From a virus, in the IMG/VR virus record IMGVR_UViG_3300046837_000115, positions 1 to 56,031 of that record: a DNA stretch of 56,031 nt; one strand, written 5' to 3'. Below the pieces are notes generated by a model, which did not search any database, was not told where the DNA came from, and saw only the letters and a program-made list of their open reading frames with translations. The position numbers were made by a program, and so were the translations under genes. Below are positions 1 through 8,598 of this stretch, piece by piece. Numbering within the stretch: the stretch's first letter is position 1; each line of letters starts with the position of its first letter.

Positions 1-117
1 GGCCCGTTCGGGACCGTGCTTATGACCCGCGGGCGGGGCGGCCTCGGCAGCGGGACCGGCGCGGCGGGCGCCGACGGAGAACCAGGAATCGTCTACACCA
101 TCTACGCAGCGGAGTAG
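1..117 (+). CDS. C-terminal end of a glycine-rich virion protein (continues from window end)
   Basis: Frame 1 is open from the first base to a TAG at 115-117 and gives 38 residues, rich in Gly and ending in GIVYTIYAAE. There is no start codon in a sensible place. The open frame at 55519-56031 also ends on a complete codon at the window edge in a glycine-rich stretch (GGKGGDSPIH). Joined across the edge, the two make one 209-residue protein with a continuous Gly-rich tail. This is inferred to be a minor structural protein because the gene directly follows the portal. The alternative is that the window is linear and both pieces are unrelated fragments. Confidence 0.7.
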   Translation, partial: GPFGTVLMTRGRGGLGSGTGAAGADGEPGIVYTIYAAE

Positions 118-126
118 GAGCCCAGA

Positions 127-300
127 ATGGAACACCGCGGAATCATCTACTGCCCCGATTGTGAGCAGACACTTGAGGTCACACCGTCCGAGTTCGTCGC
201 CCACCGGCAAACGGAACACCCGCCCGAACCCCGTGCCGTCGCTGTGTCGGGGATCCAGACACGCGAGGCGCACGGCTACCAACCCACCGAGGAGGACTAG
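127..300 (+). CDS. small C2H2 zinc-finger-like protein
   Basis: A 57-residue protein starting at ATG 127, with GGAG at 117-120 as a plausible ribosome binding site. It carries C9-x2-C12 and H26-x4-H31 (CPDC ... HRQTEH), the spacing of a classical C2H2 zinc finger. Nothing else is recognisable. It lies between the structural gene that crosses the window edge and a leftward homing endonuclease whose stop codon overlaps its own by 3 bases. A DNA- or protein-binding role is possible but not shown. Another C2H2-like small protein is at 50233-50466. Confidence 0.6.
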   Translation: MEHRGIIYCPDCEQTLEVTPSEFVAHRQTEHPPEPRAVAVSGIQTREAHGYQPTEED

Positions 301-731
301 AGCGTGACCGTCGCGACGCGGGGCTTGCCGCCGTACGCACGACGTGTGGCGAGGCTCTCGTTGTAGATCGCCACAGCAGCCAACGCCTGCTCGCGCTTCG
401 GCCCCGACAGCCACGGCCAGATCGTGCGAAGGATCTCCACGGCCGCTGGGCCATTCTTCGATAGACGATAGAGCGGTCTGCGGCCGGGCCGGTTCTTCGT
501 GATCGGGCCAATGATGTTTCCATCGCCGACCGCTTGTTGGAAGCGTTCGAGCGTCGACCGTTCGGCTTGCGTGACGATGATCCTGATCGTCGGGTAGTCC
601 TTGTTGCGGTACGGCTTCTCGCGTTTCAGGTGGGGACGCACGTGCATTAGTTGCGTGCAGCCTTCTCCGTCATAGAAGCCTGCCGCCCAGGCCAGCTCGT
701 GCGAATCCCTAGTCGTTTGCACACCGTACAT
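297..731 (-). CDS. LAGLIDADG-type homing endonuclease
   Basis: A 144-residue leftward gene among rightward structural genes. The LAGLIDADG helix is visible near the N terminus as WAAGFYDGEG (about residues 15-24). It is followed by the usual basic segment and a Trp-rich C-terminal part. Only one LAGLIDADG motif is present, so it should act as a homodimer, as is known for single-motif family members. These enzymes cut a recognition site in DNA and spread by repair-driven copying. The opposite orientation, and the position exactly in the gap between two virion genes, fit a free-standing mobile gene rather than a phage structural gene. No intron or intein features are seen around it. Confidence 0.8.
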   Translation of the reverse strand: MYGVQTTRDSHELAWAAGFYDGEGCTQLMHVRPHLKREKPYRNKDYPTIRIIVTQAERSTLERFQQAVGDGNIIGPITKNRPGRRPLYRLSKNGPAAVEILRTIWPWLSGPKREQALAAVAIYNESLATRRAYGGKPRVATVTL

Positions 732-745
732 TCTACCGCTAAGGG

Positions 746-1177
746 GTGAGTCCGATTGCCAATTTGCTGACAGACACGGGCCGCGAGGCGTTTCTCGTAG
801 CGAGCTATGGTTGGAAGGCGGGCTCGGTCCCGGCTACATGGGTCCCCTATGTCTCGGGGTCGATGGGGAACGCCCCAGGCGGCATCGTGTTCCTGTCCGA
901 CATCACCTCAGCCGTATGGCGGGCAAGAGGGACGTACCTGACGACGAAGACGACGGCGTCCGGGATCGCCGACAGCGACGACACCACGTTGGTCGGTGTC
1001 GGGTCGGCTGGTTCGGCCACCGCCGTCTACATTCTGCTCGTCAACGAGACGGGTGCGTCGCAGACGTCTCTGGTGGGTGCCGTGATCGACACCGCGACCG
1101 GCCTGCCGTTCCTCCCGAACGGAGGCGACGTGACGGTCTCGTGGGACAACGGGGCCAACCGTATCTTCAAGTTGTAG
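746..1177 (+). CDS. putative minor virion protein
   Basis: A 143-residue protein with GTG start at 746, 15 bases beyond the divergent start of the homing endonuclease. It is Gly/Ala/Thr-rich, mostly predicted beta (VTVSWDNGANRIFKL at the C terminus), with no signal peptide or catalytic motif. The N-terminal NLLTDTGREAFL resembles the opening of small phage structural proteins that cap fibre or head genes, but I cannot assign a family. It heads the 13-kb adsorption-type block between portal and minor head protein. Confidence 0.55.
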   Translation: MSPIANLLTDTGREAFLVASYGWKAGSVPATWVPYVSGSMGNAPGGIVFLSDITSAVWRARGTYLTTKTTASGIADSDDTTLVGVGSAGSATAVYILLVNETGASQTSLVGAVIDTATGLPFLPNGGDVTVSWDNGANRIFKL

Positions 1178-1208
1178 CTTCAAACTGTAATCCCACCAGG
1201 AGGCGCCA

Positions 1209-1463
1209 ATGCCGTCGGCGAGCCTGCACGTGCCGGTGATGGCCGAGACCGCCGACGTCGCCGCGGCCCGGCAGGCGCTGGTCGCGTTCCACGACGAGCT
1301 GCCTGCGTCGTCGCTGTTCAAGAAGTGGCAGCAGGCGAACCCGAACGAGGCCGCCCACCTTGAGGCGTACTGGCTGAACCGGTCGATGCGACCGATCATC
1401 GCCACGGCGTTCGGGATCGCGTACCGGTCGGCGATCGACGCCTACCACGACCTGGGGGTCTAG
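1209..1463 (+). CDS. hypothetical 84-residue helical protein
   Basis: Starts at ATG 1209 behind a strong AGGAGG site. The protein is predicted to be mostly helical, rich in Ala and aromatic residues, without cysteines, membrane segments or a recognised motif. It is followed after 2 bases by the next structural gene and is therefore probably co-translated with it. No function is assigned. Confidence 0.6.
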   Translation: MPSASLHVPVMAETADVAAARQALVAFHDELPASSLFKKWQQANPNEAAHLEAYWLNRSMRPIIATAFGIAYRSAIDAYHDLGV

Positions 1464-1465
1464 AT

Positions 1466-1894
1466 ATGGCGACGCAAAAGGTGGGGTTCCCGGTCACCCC
1501 CGGTGCAGGAGCGACCCTCGCCGCCGAGACCGACTTCAGCGGCGTGAAGGTGCCTGTCCATTTCGCTCACCAGGCGAGGACTGTCCCCGTCTATGGCGGG
1601 AACGCGAGCTTCCATGTCGGCACGTTGGGTGTGGCGTCTTCGAAGGATCTGCTGGCGATGGTGCCCGGCGGGACATCAACCCCGTCCGCGAACTTCCTCC
1701 GCGTCTACGTCCCCGCCGGGGGCCAGGCGGCGTTCTGGTCGAACGGGCTCGATCCCGTGGTGCAGACGGGGGCGCCGCAGATCAGCGGCGACTCGTACTA
1801 CGACTTCCCGAACGTGCTCGAACTGACGCACCTGTACGCGGTCGGGGTGTCGACGGCATGCCCGGTCGCGCTGCAGTGGGAAAAGACCGGGTAG
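1466..1894 (+). CDS. putative virion-associated protein
   Basis: 142 residues from ATG 1466. The protein is beta-rich, with alternating hydrophobic residues and many Gly/Pro turns, and no signal peptide. Its size, composition and place in an unbroken series of structural-type genes suggest a small fibre or decoration protein. No domain is recognised. The stop at 1892-1894 is followed at once by the GTG start of the beta-helix gene. Confidence 0.55.
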   Translation: MATQKVGFPVTPGAGATLAAETDFSGVKVPVHFAHQARTVPVYGGNASFHVGTLGVASSKDLLAMVPGGTSTPSANFLRVYVPAGGQAAFWSNGLDPVVQTGAPQISGDSYYDFPNVLELTHLYAVGVSTACPVALQWEKTG

Positions 1895-1895
1895 G

Positions 1896-3275
1896 GTGCA
1901 CGGCCGCAGCCACCTCGTCCGTATCGTCGGCACGCTGTTCGTGCTCGGCGCCCTCTCCGGCGGCATCTACCAGGGCGTGGCGTCGACCGGCGGCAGCTCG
2001 CCTCCTCCGACTGGAACAGCGAACCTCTGGGTCGACGGGAACGGCGGCACCTGCACCCGCCAATCGACCGCCGGGGCCTACGTCGACGCTGCAGCGTGCT
2101 CGTCCCTCCCCGCCGCCTACACGGCAGCCAACGCAGGCGACCTTGTTCTGGTCAAGTGCGGGACGTACGGTCAGCAGGTGTTCACCACGAACAAGACATC
2201 CGGCGCGAACGTCGTGTTCCAGGCCGAGACGACGCAATGTGCGACGTTGGGGTCGGTTCAGTTCACCGACGGCGGCGACCGTTCCACCGTTCAAAACTTC
2301 GTCATCAGCGACGGCTTCTACGCCGTCCTGAACGACAACAACAGCCGTAGCTCGTCGTTCGTCACGATCAATAACAACATCATCGACCCCGGTGTGGAGG
2401 CGCGCCACCAGGTCATCCTCGTTAAGAGCGCGCAGGACTGGGTGATCTCGAACAACACGATCGGCCCGGTCTGCTGCGGCACCGGCACCGACAGCCCTGA
2501 GGGGATCAGGATCGTCCCGCAAAGCAACAACGTGACGATCTCGAACAACCTGATCCAGTACGTGAGTCGCGACTGCGGATATTGGCCTAGCTCCGGCTGG
2601 GGCTCCTGCCCAGGCACGACGTGCAACCCGGCCTGCCACACCGACGGGATCCACATATGGGGCTTGACGAACGGCCACATCATCGGGAACCGCATCTACG
2701 CGGACGACTGCCAAGGGATCTACATCGAGCATCCAGGTAACGAGACGTTGGGTCCGATCGACGTGATCGACAACGCCGTCGGCCCGTTGGCGGAGAGCTG
2801 CGGCAGCGCCGGGATCAAGATCCACGCCGACAACGCGACCGTTCAGGGGACGTGGACTATTGCGTTCAACAGCGGGGCGGAAGCATTAGAGATCGGGTCG
2901 TTCTCGGGATGCTCCCCCTGCACGTTCAACCTCATCGGTAACTACATGCCTCTGTTCACACTGGACTCCGGCGGCAACGACGCCGGGTGCAACCCTCCGA
3001 ACGTGGCTGTCAACTACTCGTACAACGTGTGGACGTTCGTGAACGGCGGAACGAACACGGCGTGCGGGTCGCACGACATCTACACCGGCGCGGGAGGGTC
3101 GTTCGTGAACTCGACAGGGGCGCCCAACCTGGGCGTCGACCTCCACACGACCGGCTCCGTGTCGGCAGACAACTACGTCCCGACAGGGATCTGCACCCCG
3201 GTCGCCCCCGCTGACTTCGACGGCCAGGTCAGGCCGATCGGGGCCGCGTGCGACGCCGGGGCGGACGAGCGCTAA
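1896..3275 (+). CDS. right-handed parallel beta-helix protein with N-terminal hydrophobic segment
   Basis: 459 residues, GTG start at 1896. Residues about 8-27 form a hydrophobic stretch after a basic N terminus, looking like a signal peptide or signal anchor. The rest shows Asn-ladder motifs (NNNII, SNNTIG, SNNLIQ, IDNAVG) typical of right-handed beta-helix proteins of the pectate-lyase/tailspike type. Many cysteine pairs are present. The C terminus (DFDGQVRPIG...DAGADER) matches the closing motif of bacterial secreted beta-helix proteins. Known relatives bind or cut polysaccharides. A secretion signal is unusual for a virion protein, so it could be a secreted enzyme or a gene captured from a bacterium. 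Confidence 0.75.
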   Translation: MHGRSHLVRIVGTLFVLGALSGGIYQGVASTGGSSPPPTGTANLWVDGNGGTCTRQSTAGAYVDAAACSSLPAAYTAANAGDLVLVKCGTYGQQVFTTNKTSGANVVFQAETTQCATLGSVQFTDGGDRSTVQNFVISDGFYAVLNDNNSRSSSFVTINNNIIDPGVEARHQVILVKSAQDWVISNNTIGPVCCGTGTDSPEGIRIVPQSNNVTISNNLIQYVSRDCGYWPSSGWGSCPGTTCNPACHTDGIHIWGLTNGHIIGNRIYADDCQGIYIEHPGNETLGPIDVIDNAVGPLAESCGSAGIKIHADNATVQGTWTIAFNSGAEALEIGSFSGCSPCTFNLIGNYMPLFTLDSGGNDAGCNPPNVAVNYSYNVWTFVNGGTNTACGSHDIYTGAGGSFVNSTGAPNLGVDLHTTGSVSADNYVPTGICTPVAPADFDGQVRPIGAACDAGADER

Positions 3276-3875
3276 ATGGCGTTCCCGACCACCTCCGTCC
3301 TCGACCAGTTCACCCGCGCGAACGGCGACCCTGGAGCGAACTGGAACGGTCCGTCGTTCGGCGACGCGAACAAGCTGACGATCTTCTCGAACCAGATCGA
3401 GAGCGCGGCGGCGGCGTTCGGCTCGGAGTGCTGGGTAGCATCGACGTTCGGGCCGGGGATCGAGGTGTACGCCGACCTCGCCTCGGCGATCTCGGGCGGC
3501 GGCTCTGTCCGGCTTCTCATCCTCGACTCGCCGACGAGCGGCACCGCCAACGGCTACTACCTCGTCGCCGACTCGGGCAACAACTTCAACCTAGCGAAGT
3601 CAGTCTCCGGCTCGGGGTCGACGATCCAGACCGGGACGCAGGCTGTCGCGTCCGGCGACTCGTTCGGCTTGCAGTGGATCGGCACCACCGTCGCGGGCTG
3701 GTACAAGGCGGCGGCCGGGGCGTGGACGCAAATCGTGTCTATCGTCGATGCGTCGGTTGCGAACGCGGCCGGTTTCTACATCGGGATCGAGCTGTCGACC
3801 AACATCGGCGGCAACCTCCTCGACAACTTCGGCGGCGGCACCGCCGTCACGATGAAGACGGGGGCGTTCCAGTGA
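3276..3875 (+). CDS. lectin-like (jelly-roll) structural protein
   Basis: 199 residues from ATG 3276, immediately after the previous stop. The pattern of beta strands (SGGGSVRLLIL, GYYLVAD, FGLQWIGTTVAGWYK, NLLDNFGGG) resembles concanavalin/LamG-type sandwiches found in phage fibres and in bacterial sugar-binding modules. There is no signal peptide. It is probably a carbohydrate-binding part of the adsorption apparatus; this is inference from fold-like pattern and context. The next gene starts with a GTGA overlap. Confidence 0.55.
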   Translation: MAFPTTSVLDQFTRANGDPGANWNGPSFGDANKLTIFSNQIESAAAAFGSECWVASTFGPGIEVYADLASAISGGGSVRLLILDSPTSGTANGYYLVADSGNNFNLAKSVSGSGSTIQTGTQAVASGDSFGLQWIGTTVAGWYKAAAGAWTQIVSIVDASVANAAGFYIGIELSTNIGGNLLDNFGGGTAVTMKTGAFQ

Positions 3876-4312
3876 CCGCGAATTTCGGGTGGCCCCAGCC
3901 TGCGGCGCACGCTGACGGGTTGCAGCCCGCCCTGAACGCCATGATCCGCGACCTCGACGCGATGGTCCATAGCGTCGCCACGTTCGGCACGGCTGGCGCC
4001 CTCACAACCCTGGTCGGGGTCGGCAGGTTCCTGTTCCCTGCGGCGGCAAGGATCATCAACGTCACGTTGGCGGTGGATACTGCCCCGACGGGGGCGTCGA
4101 TCATCTGTGACGTGAACAAGAACGGGACGACGGTGTTCACGACGCAGGCGAACCGGCCGTCGATCGCCGCAGCCGCTAACGCGTCGGCGGCTGCCGTCCC
4201 GAACGTGACAGCCATCGCCCTCGGCGACTACCTGACCGTCGACATCGACCAGGTCGGTTCGACCATCGCCGGCGCCGATCTTGTCGTCCAGGTGTATTAC
4301 GTGTTCGCGTGA
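3872..4312 (+). CDS. minor fibre/virion protein
   Basis: 146 residues. The start is taken as GTG 3872, which overlaps the previous TGA by 4 bases as elsewhere in this genome; upstream codons in the same frame antisense or overlap the preceding gene. The N-terminal NFGWPQPAAHADGLQPALN fits a short helical attachment segment, followed by a beta-rich domain ending in VVQVYYVFA. No enzymatic motif. Co-translated with the hydrolase-like gene that begins with another GTGA overlap. Confidence 0.55.
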   Translation: MTANFGWPQPAAHADGLQPALNAMIRDLDAMVHSVATFGTAGALTTLVGVGRFLFPAAARIINVTLAVDTAPTGASIICDVNKNGTTVFTTQANRPSIAAAANASAAAVPNVTAIALGDYLTVDIDQVGSTIAGADLVVQVYYVFA

Positions 4313-7300
4313 CGTTCCCGCTCGGAACAGCCCCATCGTACTACGCCACCTGCTCGTTCCCGAATGCGAGGCACGGAATCTTCTACGTTGGCGACAGCGT
4401 CACCATCACCTTGAGCCAGTCCACGCCCACCGCGTATTACGTGAAGGACTACTACGGCACCACCGTCTCGAGCGGCAGCACGTCAGGGACGACCTGCACC
4501 CCTACCCCGCCTGGTGGTGGCTGGCTTCCCGGCTGGTACCGGATCTACTTCACCGGGGCGAACACCGACGCCGTCTACGGCCCGTCGTATGGAGCGACGA
4601 ACTTTTGTGTCATCCGTGCCAACAGTCACTTCCCTACGTTGCCGAGTCCGTCTGTGAAGGGGAACGGGTCGCCAGGTCATCATGGCGTTCCGCCAGATTT
4701 GATTACACGTGGTTGTATGGGAATGGCGACAGCTCGGCTGAGTATCGTGCCTATGCCTGACCCCAATAGTGGCACAGCCGACCGTCTGTCTGACATAGCG
4801 TTGGATGCACCACTCGCAACTACTTGGTGGACGCAGCCACCCGACAATGATACGTGGGAACAGGGTCGCTCGCGGTATTTGTGGGTGGCGTTCTCCAACC
4901 AGGCGTATGACAGGCTTACGGCCGGGGGTACTGTTTCTTTCTACCCGAAGGACGAGACACAGGTGGCGCATGCCGATAAGATTTTTGTGTCAACGTCTGC
5001 GGGAACAGTTAGCGGCGACAAGTATGTTGTCTACTATCCGGACGCTTCTACGGTTGTTGAGACGTATGACAATCAGGCGGACGCGGTAGCTGCGGCGGCT
5101 GTGATCAACGCGGCGTCTGCTTATATTTGGATGTTCGGCCCAAGCGGGCGTCCAAGTTACATAACTGCGACCGCAATCGGTAACGCCTACTACACAGGTG
5201 TAAAGCTGTGCTCATCCACCTTGTTCCCGCTGGGCATCCCGTATTACGAGGGGCCGATTAACGAGCCAGGGATAGGTAGATACCTTGGGCAGCAGATGCG
5301 TATGTTCCGTGCCGCCGTGAAAGCGGGCAACCCTGACGCCCAGGTGATCGGGCCGTGCCCTGTTGACATCACTAATCCAGCGTGGAGCAATTTCTTCATC
5401 TCTGGCGGGCTTAACTACATAGATGCACTCTCGTTCCATGACTACAACACTGCCGTTTGTGGCGACCTAAACCAGGGCCGCACACAGATTGAGGCGTTCC
5501 TGGCGCTGTTGGCTGCGAACGGATGGACAGGTCCGCTATGGCAGACGGAGGCGCAGAGCGCGATGACTTGCGTGTATGGCGTTCATCATCCGCGCCGCGC
5601 CCGGACTTGCATGCTGCACATGCTGTTGTGGGAGCAGTACGGTATACCGCGAGAACGGAACTGCTACTGGTACGACGTCTCGATCGGGTTTTGGGGATTC
5701 CCGGTGTGGGCGTGGAATGGCGACGAAAGTTCTCAGCCTCAGGTGCCGATGTACCGGACACTGACGGAGGAAACATTCAATATGCCGCACCATCATCGGG
5801 TGTATTTCGGTAGCCCTGCCGCAGACGCGATCTTCCTCGGCAGCGTCTACGGGAGTTCCACTACACTCGGCCCGTCTACCTTGGTGCTGATCTCTGCTAG
5901 CCATATCCCCGGCGCTACCGTCACGATCTCAGTAGCGGGCACCACCTCGCCGCTGACGGTCGTGGACGCTTTCGGGAACACATCGACGGTCACGATCTCG
6001 TCCGGGCTGGCCGTCATCCCTGTGGATGACGTCCCCACTTACGTGCGCCTGCCTGCCGGCGTCACCGTCACTGTCAGCTCGGTACTCGATTGGGGCACGT
6101 CTCCGCATCCGAACGTGGCTGCACTCGGCGCCGCAACCCTCGGCGGTGCAGCCACTCCCGACATCAACGACGGACAGTTCCTCAATCTGTATGCCGCCTA
6201 TCCGGGCGGCATCGGGATCGCGTACTCGCCGGTCACCGTCCCAGACGACATCGCCATCGCGTTTGATCAGGCGGTCACTGTTGACCGCGTCATCATCTGG
6301 TGTGGCCCCTGCTGGCAGTCGATGGGCGTCCTCGTCGATTTTGACATCGACACGTCGAGCGACGGGGTGACGTGGACGACCCGCACGACGGTCACGAAGA
6401 CGACGCCGAGCTCGTTCAACCACGGAACTAGTTCGACCAACGCTGGTTGCAAGCAGGAGACGTACAGCGACGAGCAGTGGATCTTTCCGGTCACGTTGCC
6501 GTCTCCAGTGTCATGCCAGTACATCCGCGCGCATGTGCGGGCGACGAGTTATGGAGGGGAGCCGGACGCAGCGGCGGTTGCTGCCGGCGGCCAAGGAAGG
6601 AATGAACAACGTGTCGCCGTCGAGGAGATGATGGTGATGTCGTCGACGGTGCCCACTCTGCCAGGCCAGTACGACACGGAAGTGTTGGCTGACAGTCCGA
6701 ACGGCTACTGGAAACTCGCGGAGGCGTCCGGGGCGACTGCCGTGGGTCAGGTCAATTCACCAGCACTTGACGGTGTGTACTCAGCAACATGCGTTCTAGG
6801 CGTGCCCGGCCCATTGAGCAGCTCCGCCACCGCTGTATCGCTGCCGAACGCATCCCCGATCGCCGACATCCAGATTCCGAACAACTCCCTCCTCAACCTT
6901 GGGGCCACAGACGTGCTTACCGTCGAGTGCTGGTTTAAGCCTCCCCCGACGATTTCGTCGACGCGGACTATCGTTGAGCGCGGGTCGGGACGGTGGGGCA
7001 TCAGCCTGCTCTCCACCGGATTCGTTCAGTTCGCGAAGCCTGGCGTGGCGGGCATTGTTACTTCTACTGTCGCCTGCTCGAGCGGCTGGAACCATGTAGT
7101 CGCTACCAAGAGCGGCGCCGACATCCACATCTACCTTAACGGCGTCGACGTGTCCGGGACGGTAACCAACACGGCGCTCACCGACGGGTCGGGAGTGTTC
7201 TATATCGGCGACAACGCGGGTGCGTCAACGTTCGCTGACGGACAAGTCGCGTGCGTCGCCCTATACCCGACCGCGCTTACGGCCGCCCGTGTATTGGCGC

Positions 7301-7620
7301 ATTACAAGGCTGGGTTGCGGCCGCAAGTTCCTGTGAACACTGTGGCGCCGGCAATTGTCGGGAGCACCCGGCTAGGAATGCAACTGTCCTGCACGACTGG
7401 CGTCTGGACAGGCGGTGCCACCGGCTACGCCTATCAGTGGAAGCGCGACGGCAGCAACGTCTCAACAGGGCCGCACTACCTGAAAACTTCGGCTGACATC
7501 GGCCACTCTGTCACTTGCACGGTGACAGCATCGAACGCGGCCGGGTCAGCGTCCCAAACGTCCAATTCAATTACCGTTGCCGCCGCACAAGCGTCAGCAG
7601 TGGGGATGGTGAGTATTTAA
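4309..7620 (+). CDS. multidomain glycoside-hydrolase-like adsorption protein
   Basis: 1103 residues. Residues about 130-500 look like a clan GH-A TIM-barrel glycoside hydrolase: INEPG with E319 in the acid/base position and WQTEAQ with E414 in the nucleophile position, separated by the usual distance, with LSFHDY between. Residues about 600-760 resemble an F5/8-type discoidin domain (SSDGVTWTTR). Residues about 775-1005 resemble a LamG/concanavalin module (NGYWKLAE, WNHVVATK). Residues about 1010-1095 are Ig-like (YQWKRDGSNVS). The order suggests a polysaccharide depolymerase with several sugar-binding modules. Much of 4600-5800 is visibly poorer in G+C than the flanks, suggesting recent acquisition. 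Substrate unknown. Confidence 0.75.
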   Translation: MTFPLGTAPSYYATCSFPNARHGIFYVGDSVTITLSQSTPTAYYVKDYYGTTVSSGSTSGTTCTPTPPGGGWLPGWYRIYFTGANTDAVYGPSYGATNFCVIRANSHFPTLPSPSVKGNGSPGHHGVPPDLITRGCMGMATARLSIVPMPDPNSGTADRLSDIALDAPLATTWWTQPPDNDTWEQGRSRYLWVAFSNQAYDRLTAGGTVSFYPKDETQVAHADKIFVSTSAGTVSGDKYVVYYPDASTVVETYDNQADAVAAAAVINAASAYIWMFGPSGRPSYITATAIGNAYYTGVKLCSSTLFPLGIPYYEGPINEPGIGRYLGQQMRMFRAAVKAGNPDAQVIGPCPVDITNPAWSNFFISGGLNYIDALSFHDYNTAVCGDLNQGRTQIEAFLALLAANGWTGPLWQTEAQSAMTCVYGVHHPRRARTCMLHMLLWEQYGIPRERNCYWYDVSIGFWGFPVWAWNGDESSQPQVPMYRTLTEETFNMPHHHRVYFGSPAADAIFLGSVYGSSTTLGPSTLVLISASHIPGATVTISVAGTTSPLTVVDAFGNTSTVTISSGLAVIPVDDVPTYVRLPAGVTVTVSSVLDWGTSPHPNVAALGAATLGGAATPDINDGQFLNLYAAYPGGIGIAYSPVTVPDDIAIAFDQAVTVDRVIIWCGPCWQSMGVLVDFDIDTSSDGVTWTTRTTVTKTTPSSFNHGTSSTNAGCKQETYSDEQWIFPVTLPSPVSCQYIRAHVRATSYGGEPDAAAVAAGGQGRNEQRVAVEEMMVMSSTVPTLPGQYDTEVLADSPNGYWKLAEASGATAVGQVNSPALDGVYSATCVLGVPGPLSSSATAVSLPNASPIADIQIPNNSLLNLGATDVLTVECWFKPPPTISSTRTIVERGSGRWGISLLSTGFVQFAKPGVAGIVTSTVACSSGWNHVVATKSGADIHIYLNGVDVSGTVTNTALTDGSGVFYIGDNAGASTFADGQVACVALYPTALTAARVLAHYKAGLRPQVPVNTVAPAIVGSTRLGMQLSCTTGVWTGGATGYAYQWKRDGSNVSTGPHYLKTSADIGHSVTCTVTASNAAGSASQTSNSITVAAAQASAVGMVSI

Positions 7621-8501
7621 TGGGGCTACTTGCAGGAACCCTGTACGACCCGGCTGCGGCTGTGACAAAGGCTACTTCAGCTTTGTTGGCGATGACAGCT
7701 CTCGACACCACAAACCTGAGACTGACGTTTACCGCTCCTGCGAACGGTGCGGTGCTTGTCCGTCAAGCCTGTACTCAAACAGGGGCGACAACTATTCCCC
7801 GTATCCATTTCGGGGTTCTCGATGGTGCGACAGTGCGTGGTAGGACGTATCCGATGGACGGGGTGACTACCCGCCTGGCGGCGGTCTCATACGGTCAAGA
7901 AAGCGTTTGCGTAGTCAGTGGTCTCACCCCGGCGGGGTCGTACACGTGGGATGCTGCTTATAGTGTGGATAACGCTATAGCGGGCACCAACTTAAAATAC
8001 GGCGGTCCAAATGACGCGTCCGGTGCGGACGCTTGGGGTGGATACTCCTTTGAGATTTGGGACACGCCGACACTGCTCGGTTCTGTGTTGTACGATCCGG
8101 GGACTGCGGCGGGTGCTGTGATGACGTCGCTGATCGCGATGACAGCGCTGGATACGGCGAACGCCAGGATCACGTTCACGGCGCCCGCATCTGGACAAGT
8201 GTTCTGGCGTATACGTACTTGTTACACCGGGTCGGCCACGTTGCCCTCAGTTCTGCTAGGAATCCTTGACGGAGCCACGGTCAAAGCTAGAGCGGTGCCG
8301 ATATACGGTTCCGCCGCGAACACGATCTGGGACGCTAGTGGTCTCGTCGCTGTAACACCGACCACGTCGTACACGTGGGACGCCGCTTACGCTGTCCAGG
8401 TGGTGTCCGGTGCCGGTGGGACGTTGAAGTGGGGTGGCCCGAACAACACTTCTGCTAACGATGCGTGGGGCGGACTGGCCTACGAGATTTGGACTGCCTA
8501 G
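7620..8501 (+). CDS. virion protein with an internal tandem domain duplication
   Basis: 293 residues. The start ATG at 7620 shares its A with the preceding TAA. The protein consists of two homologous halves of about 145 residues: each begins with a G-[TS]-[LV]-LYDP motif, continues with ALDT-N-R-TFTAPA, contains LDGATV, then SYTWDAAY and ends with WGG--FEIW or WGG-AYEIW. Base composition is again a little lower in G+C than the rest of the window. The role is unknown; placement suggests a fibre or receptor-binding component built of two beta domains. Confidence 0.6.
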   Translation: MGLLAGTLYDPAAAVTKATSALLAMTALDTTNLRLTFTAPANGAVLVRQACTQTGATTIPRIHFGVLDGATVRGRTYPMDGVTTRLAAVSYGQESVCVVSGLTPAGSYTWDAAYSVDNAIAGTNLKYGGPNDASGADAWGGYSFEIWDTPTLLGSVLYDPGTAAGAVMTSLIAMTALDTANARITFTAPASGQVFWRIRTCYTGSATLPSVLLGILDGATVKARAVPIYGSAANTIWDASGLVAVTPTTSYTWDAAYAVQVVSGAGGTLKWGGPNNTSANDAWGGLAYEIWTA

Positions 8502-8588
8502 ATGCCTTTCACCGCTAATCAGTTGATCCTGGCCGAACAGCAGCCGCCTCCGCCTCCGCCCCCGCCCCCGACCGGCGCGTTCCACTAA
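8502..8588 (+). CDS. 28-residue proline-rich microprotein
   Basis: ATG at 8502 directly follows the TAG of the previous gene. The frame encodes MPFTANQLILAEQQ followed by nine prolines and TGAFH, ending at TAA 8586-8588, whose last bases form the AAAGGAG binding site of the next gene. A polyproline run of this kind would form a stiff extended rod. It may be a real small peptide or simply a translational bridge between two genes. Confidence 0.4.
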   Translation: MPFTANQLILAEQQPPPPPPPPPTGAFH

Positions 8589-8598
8589 AGGAGACCAG

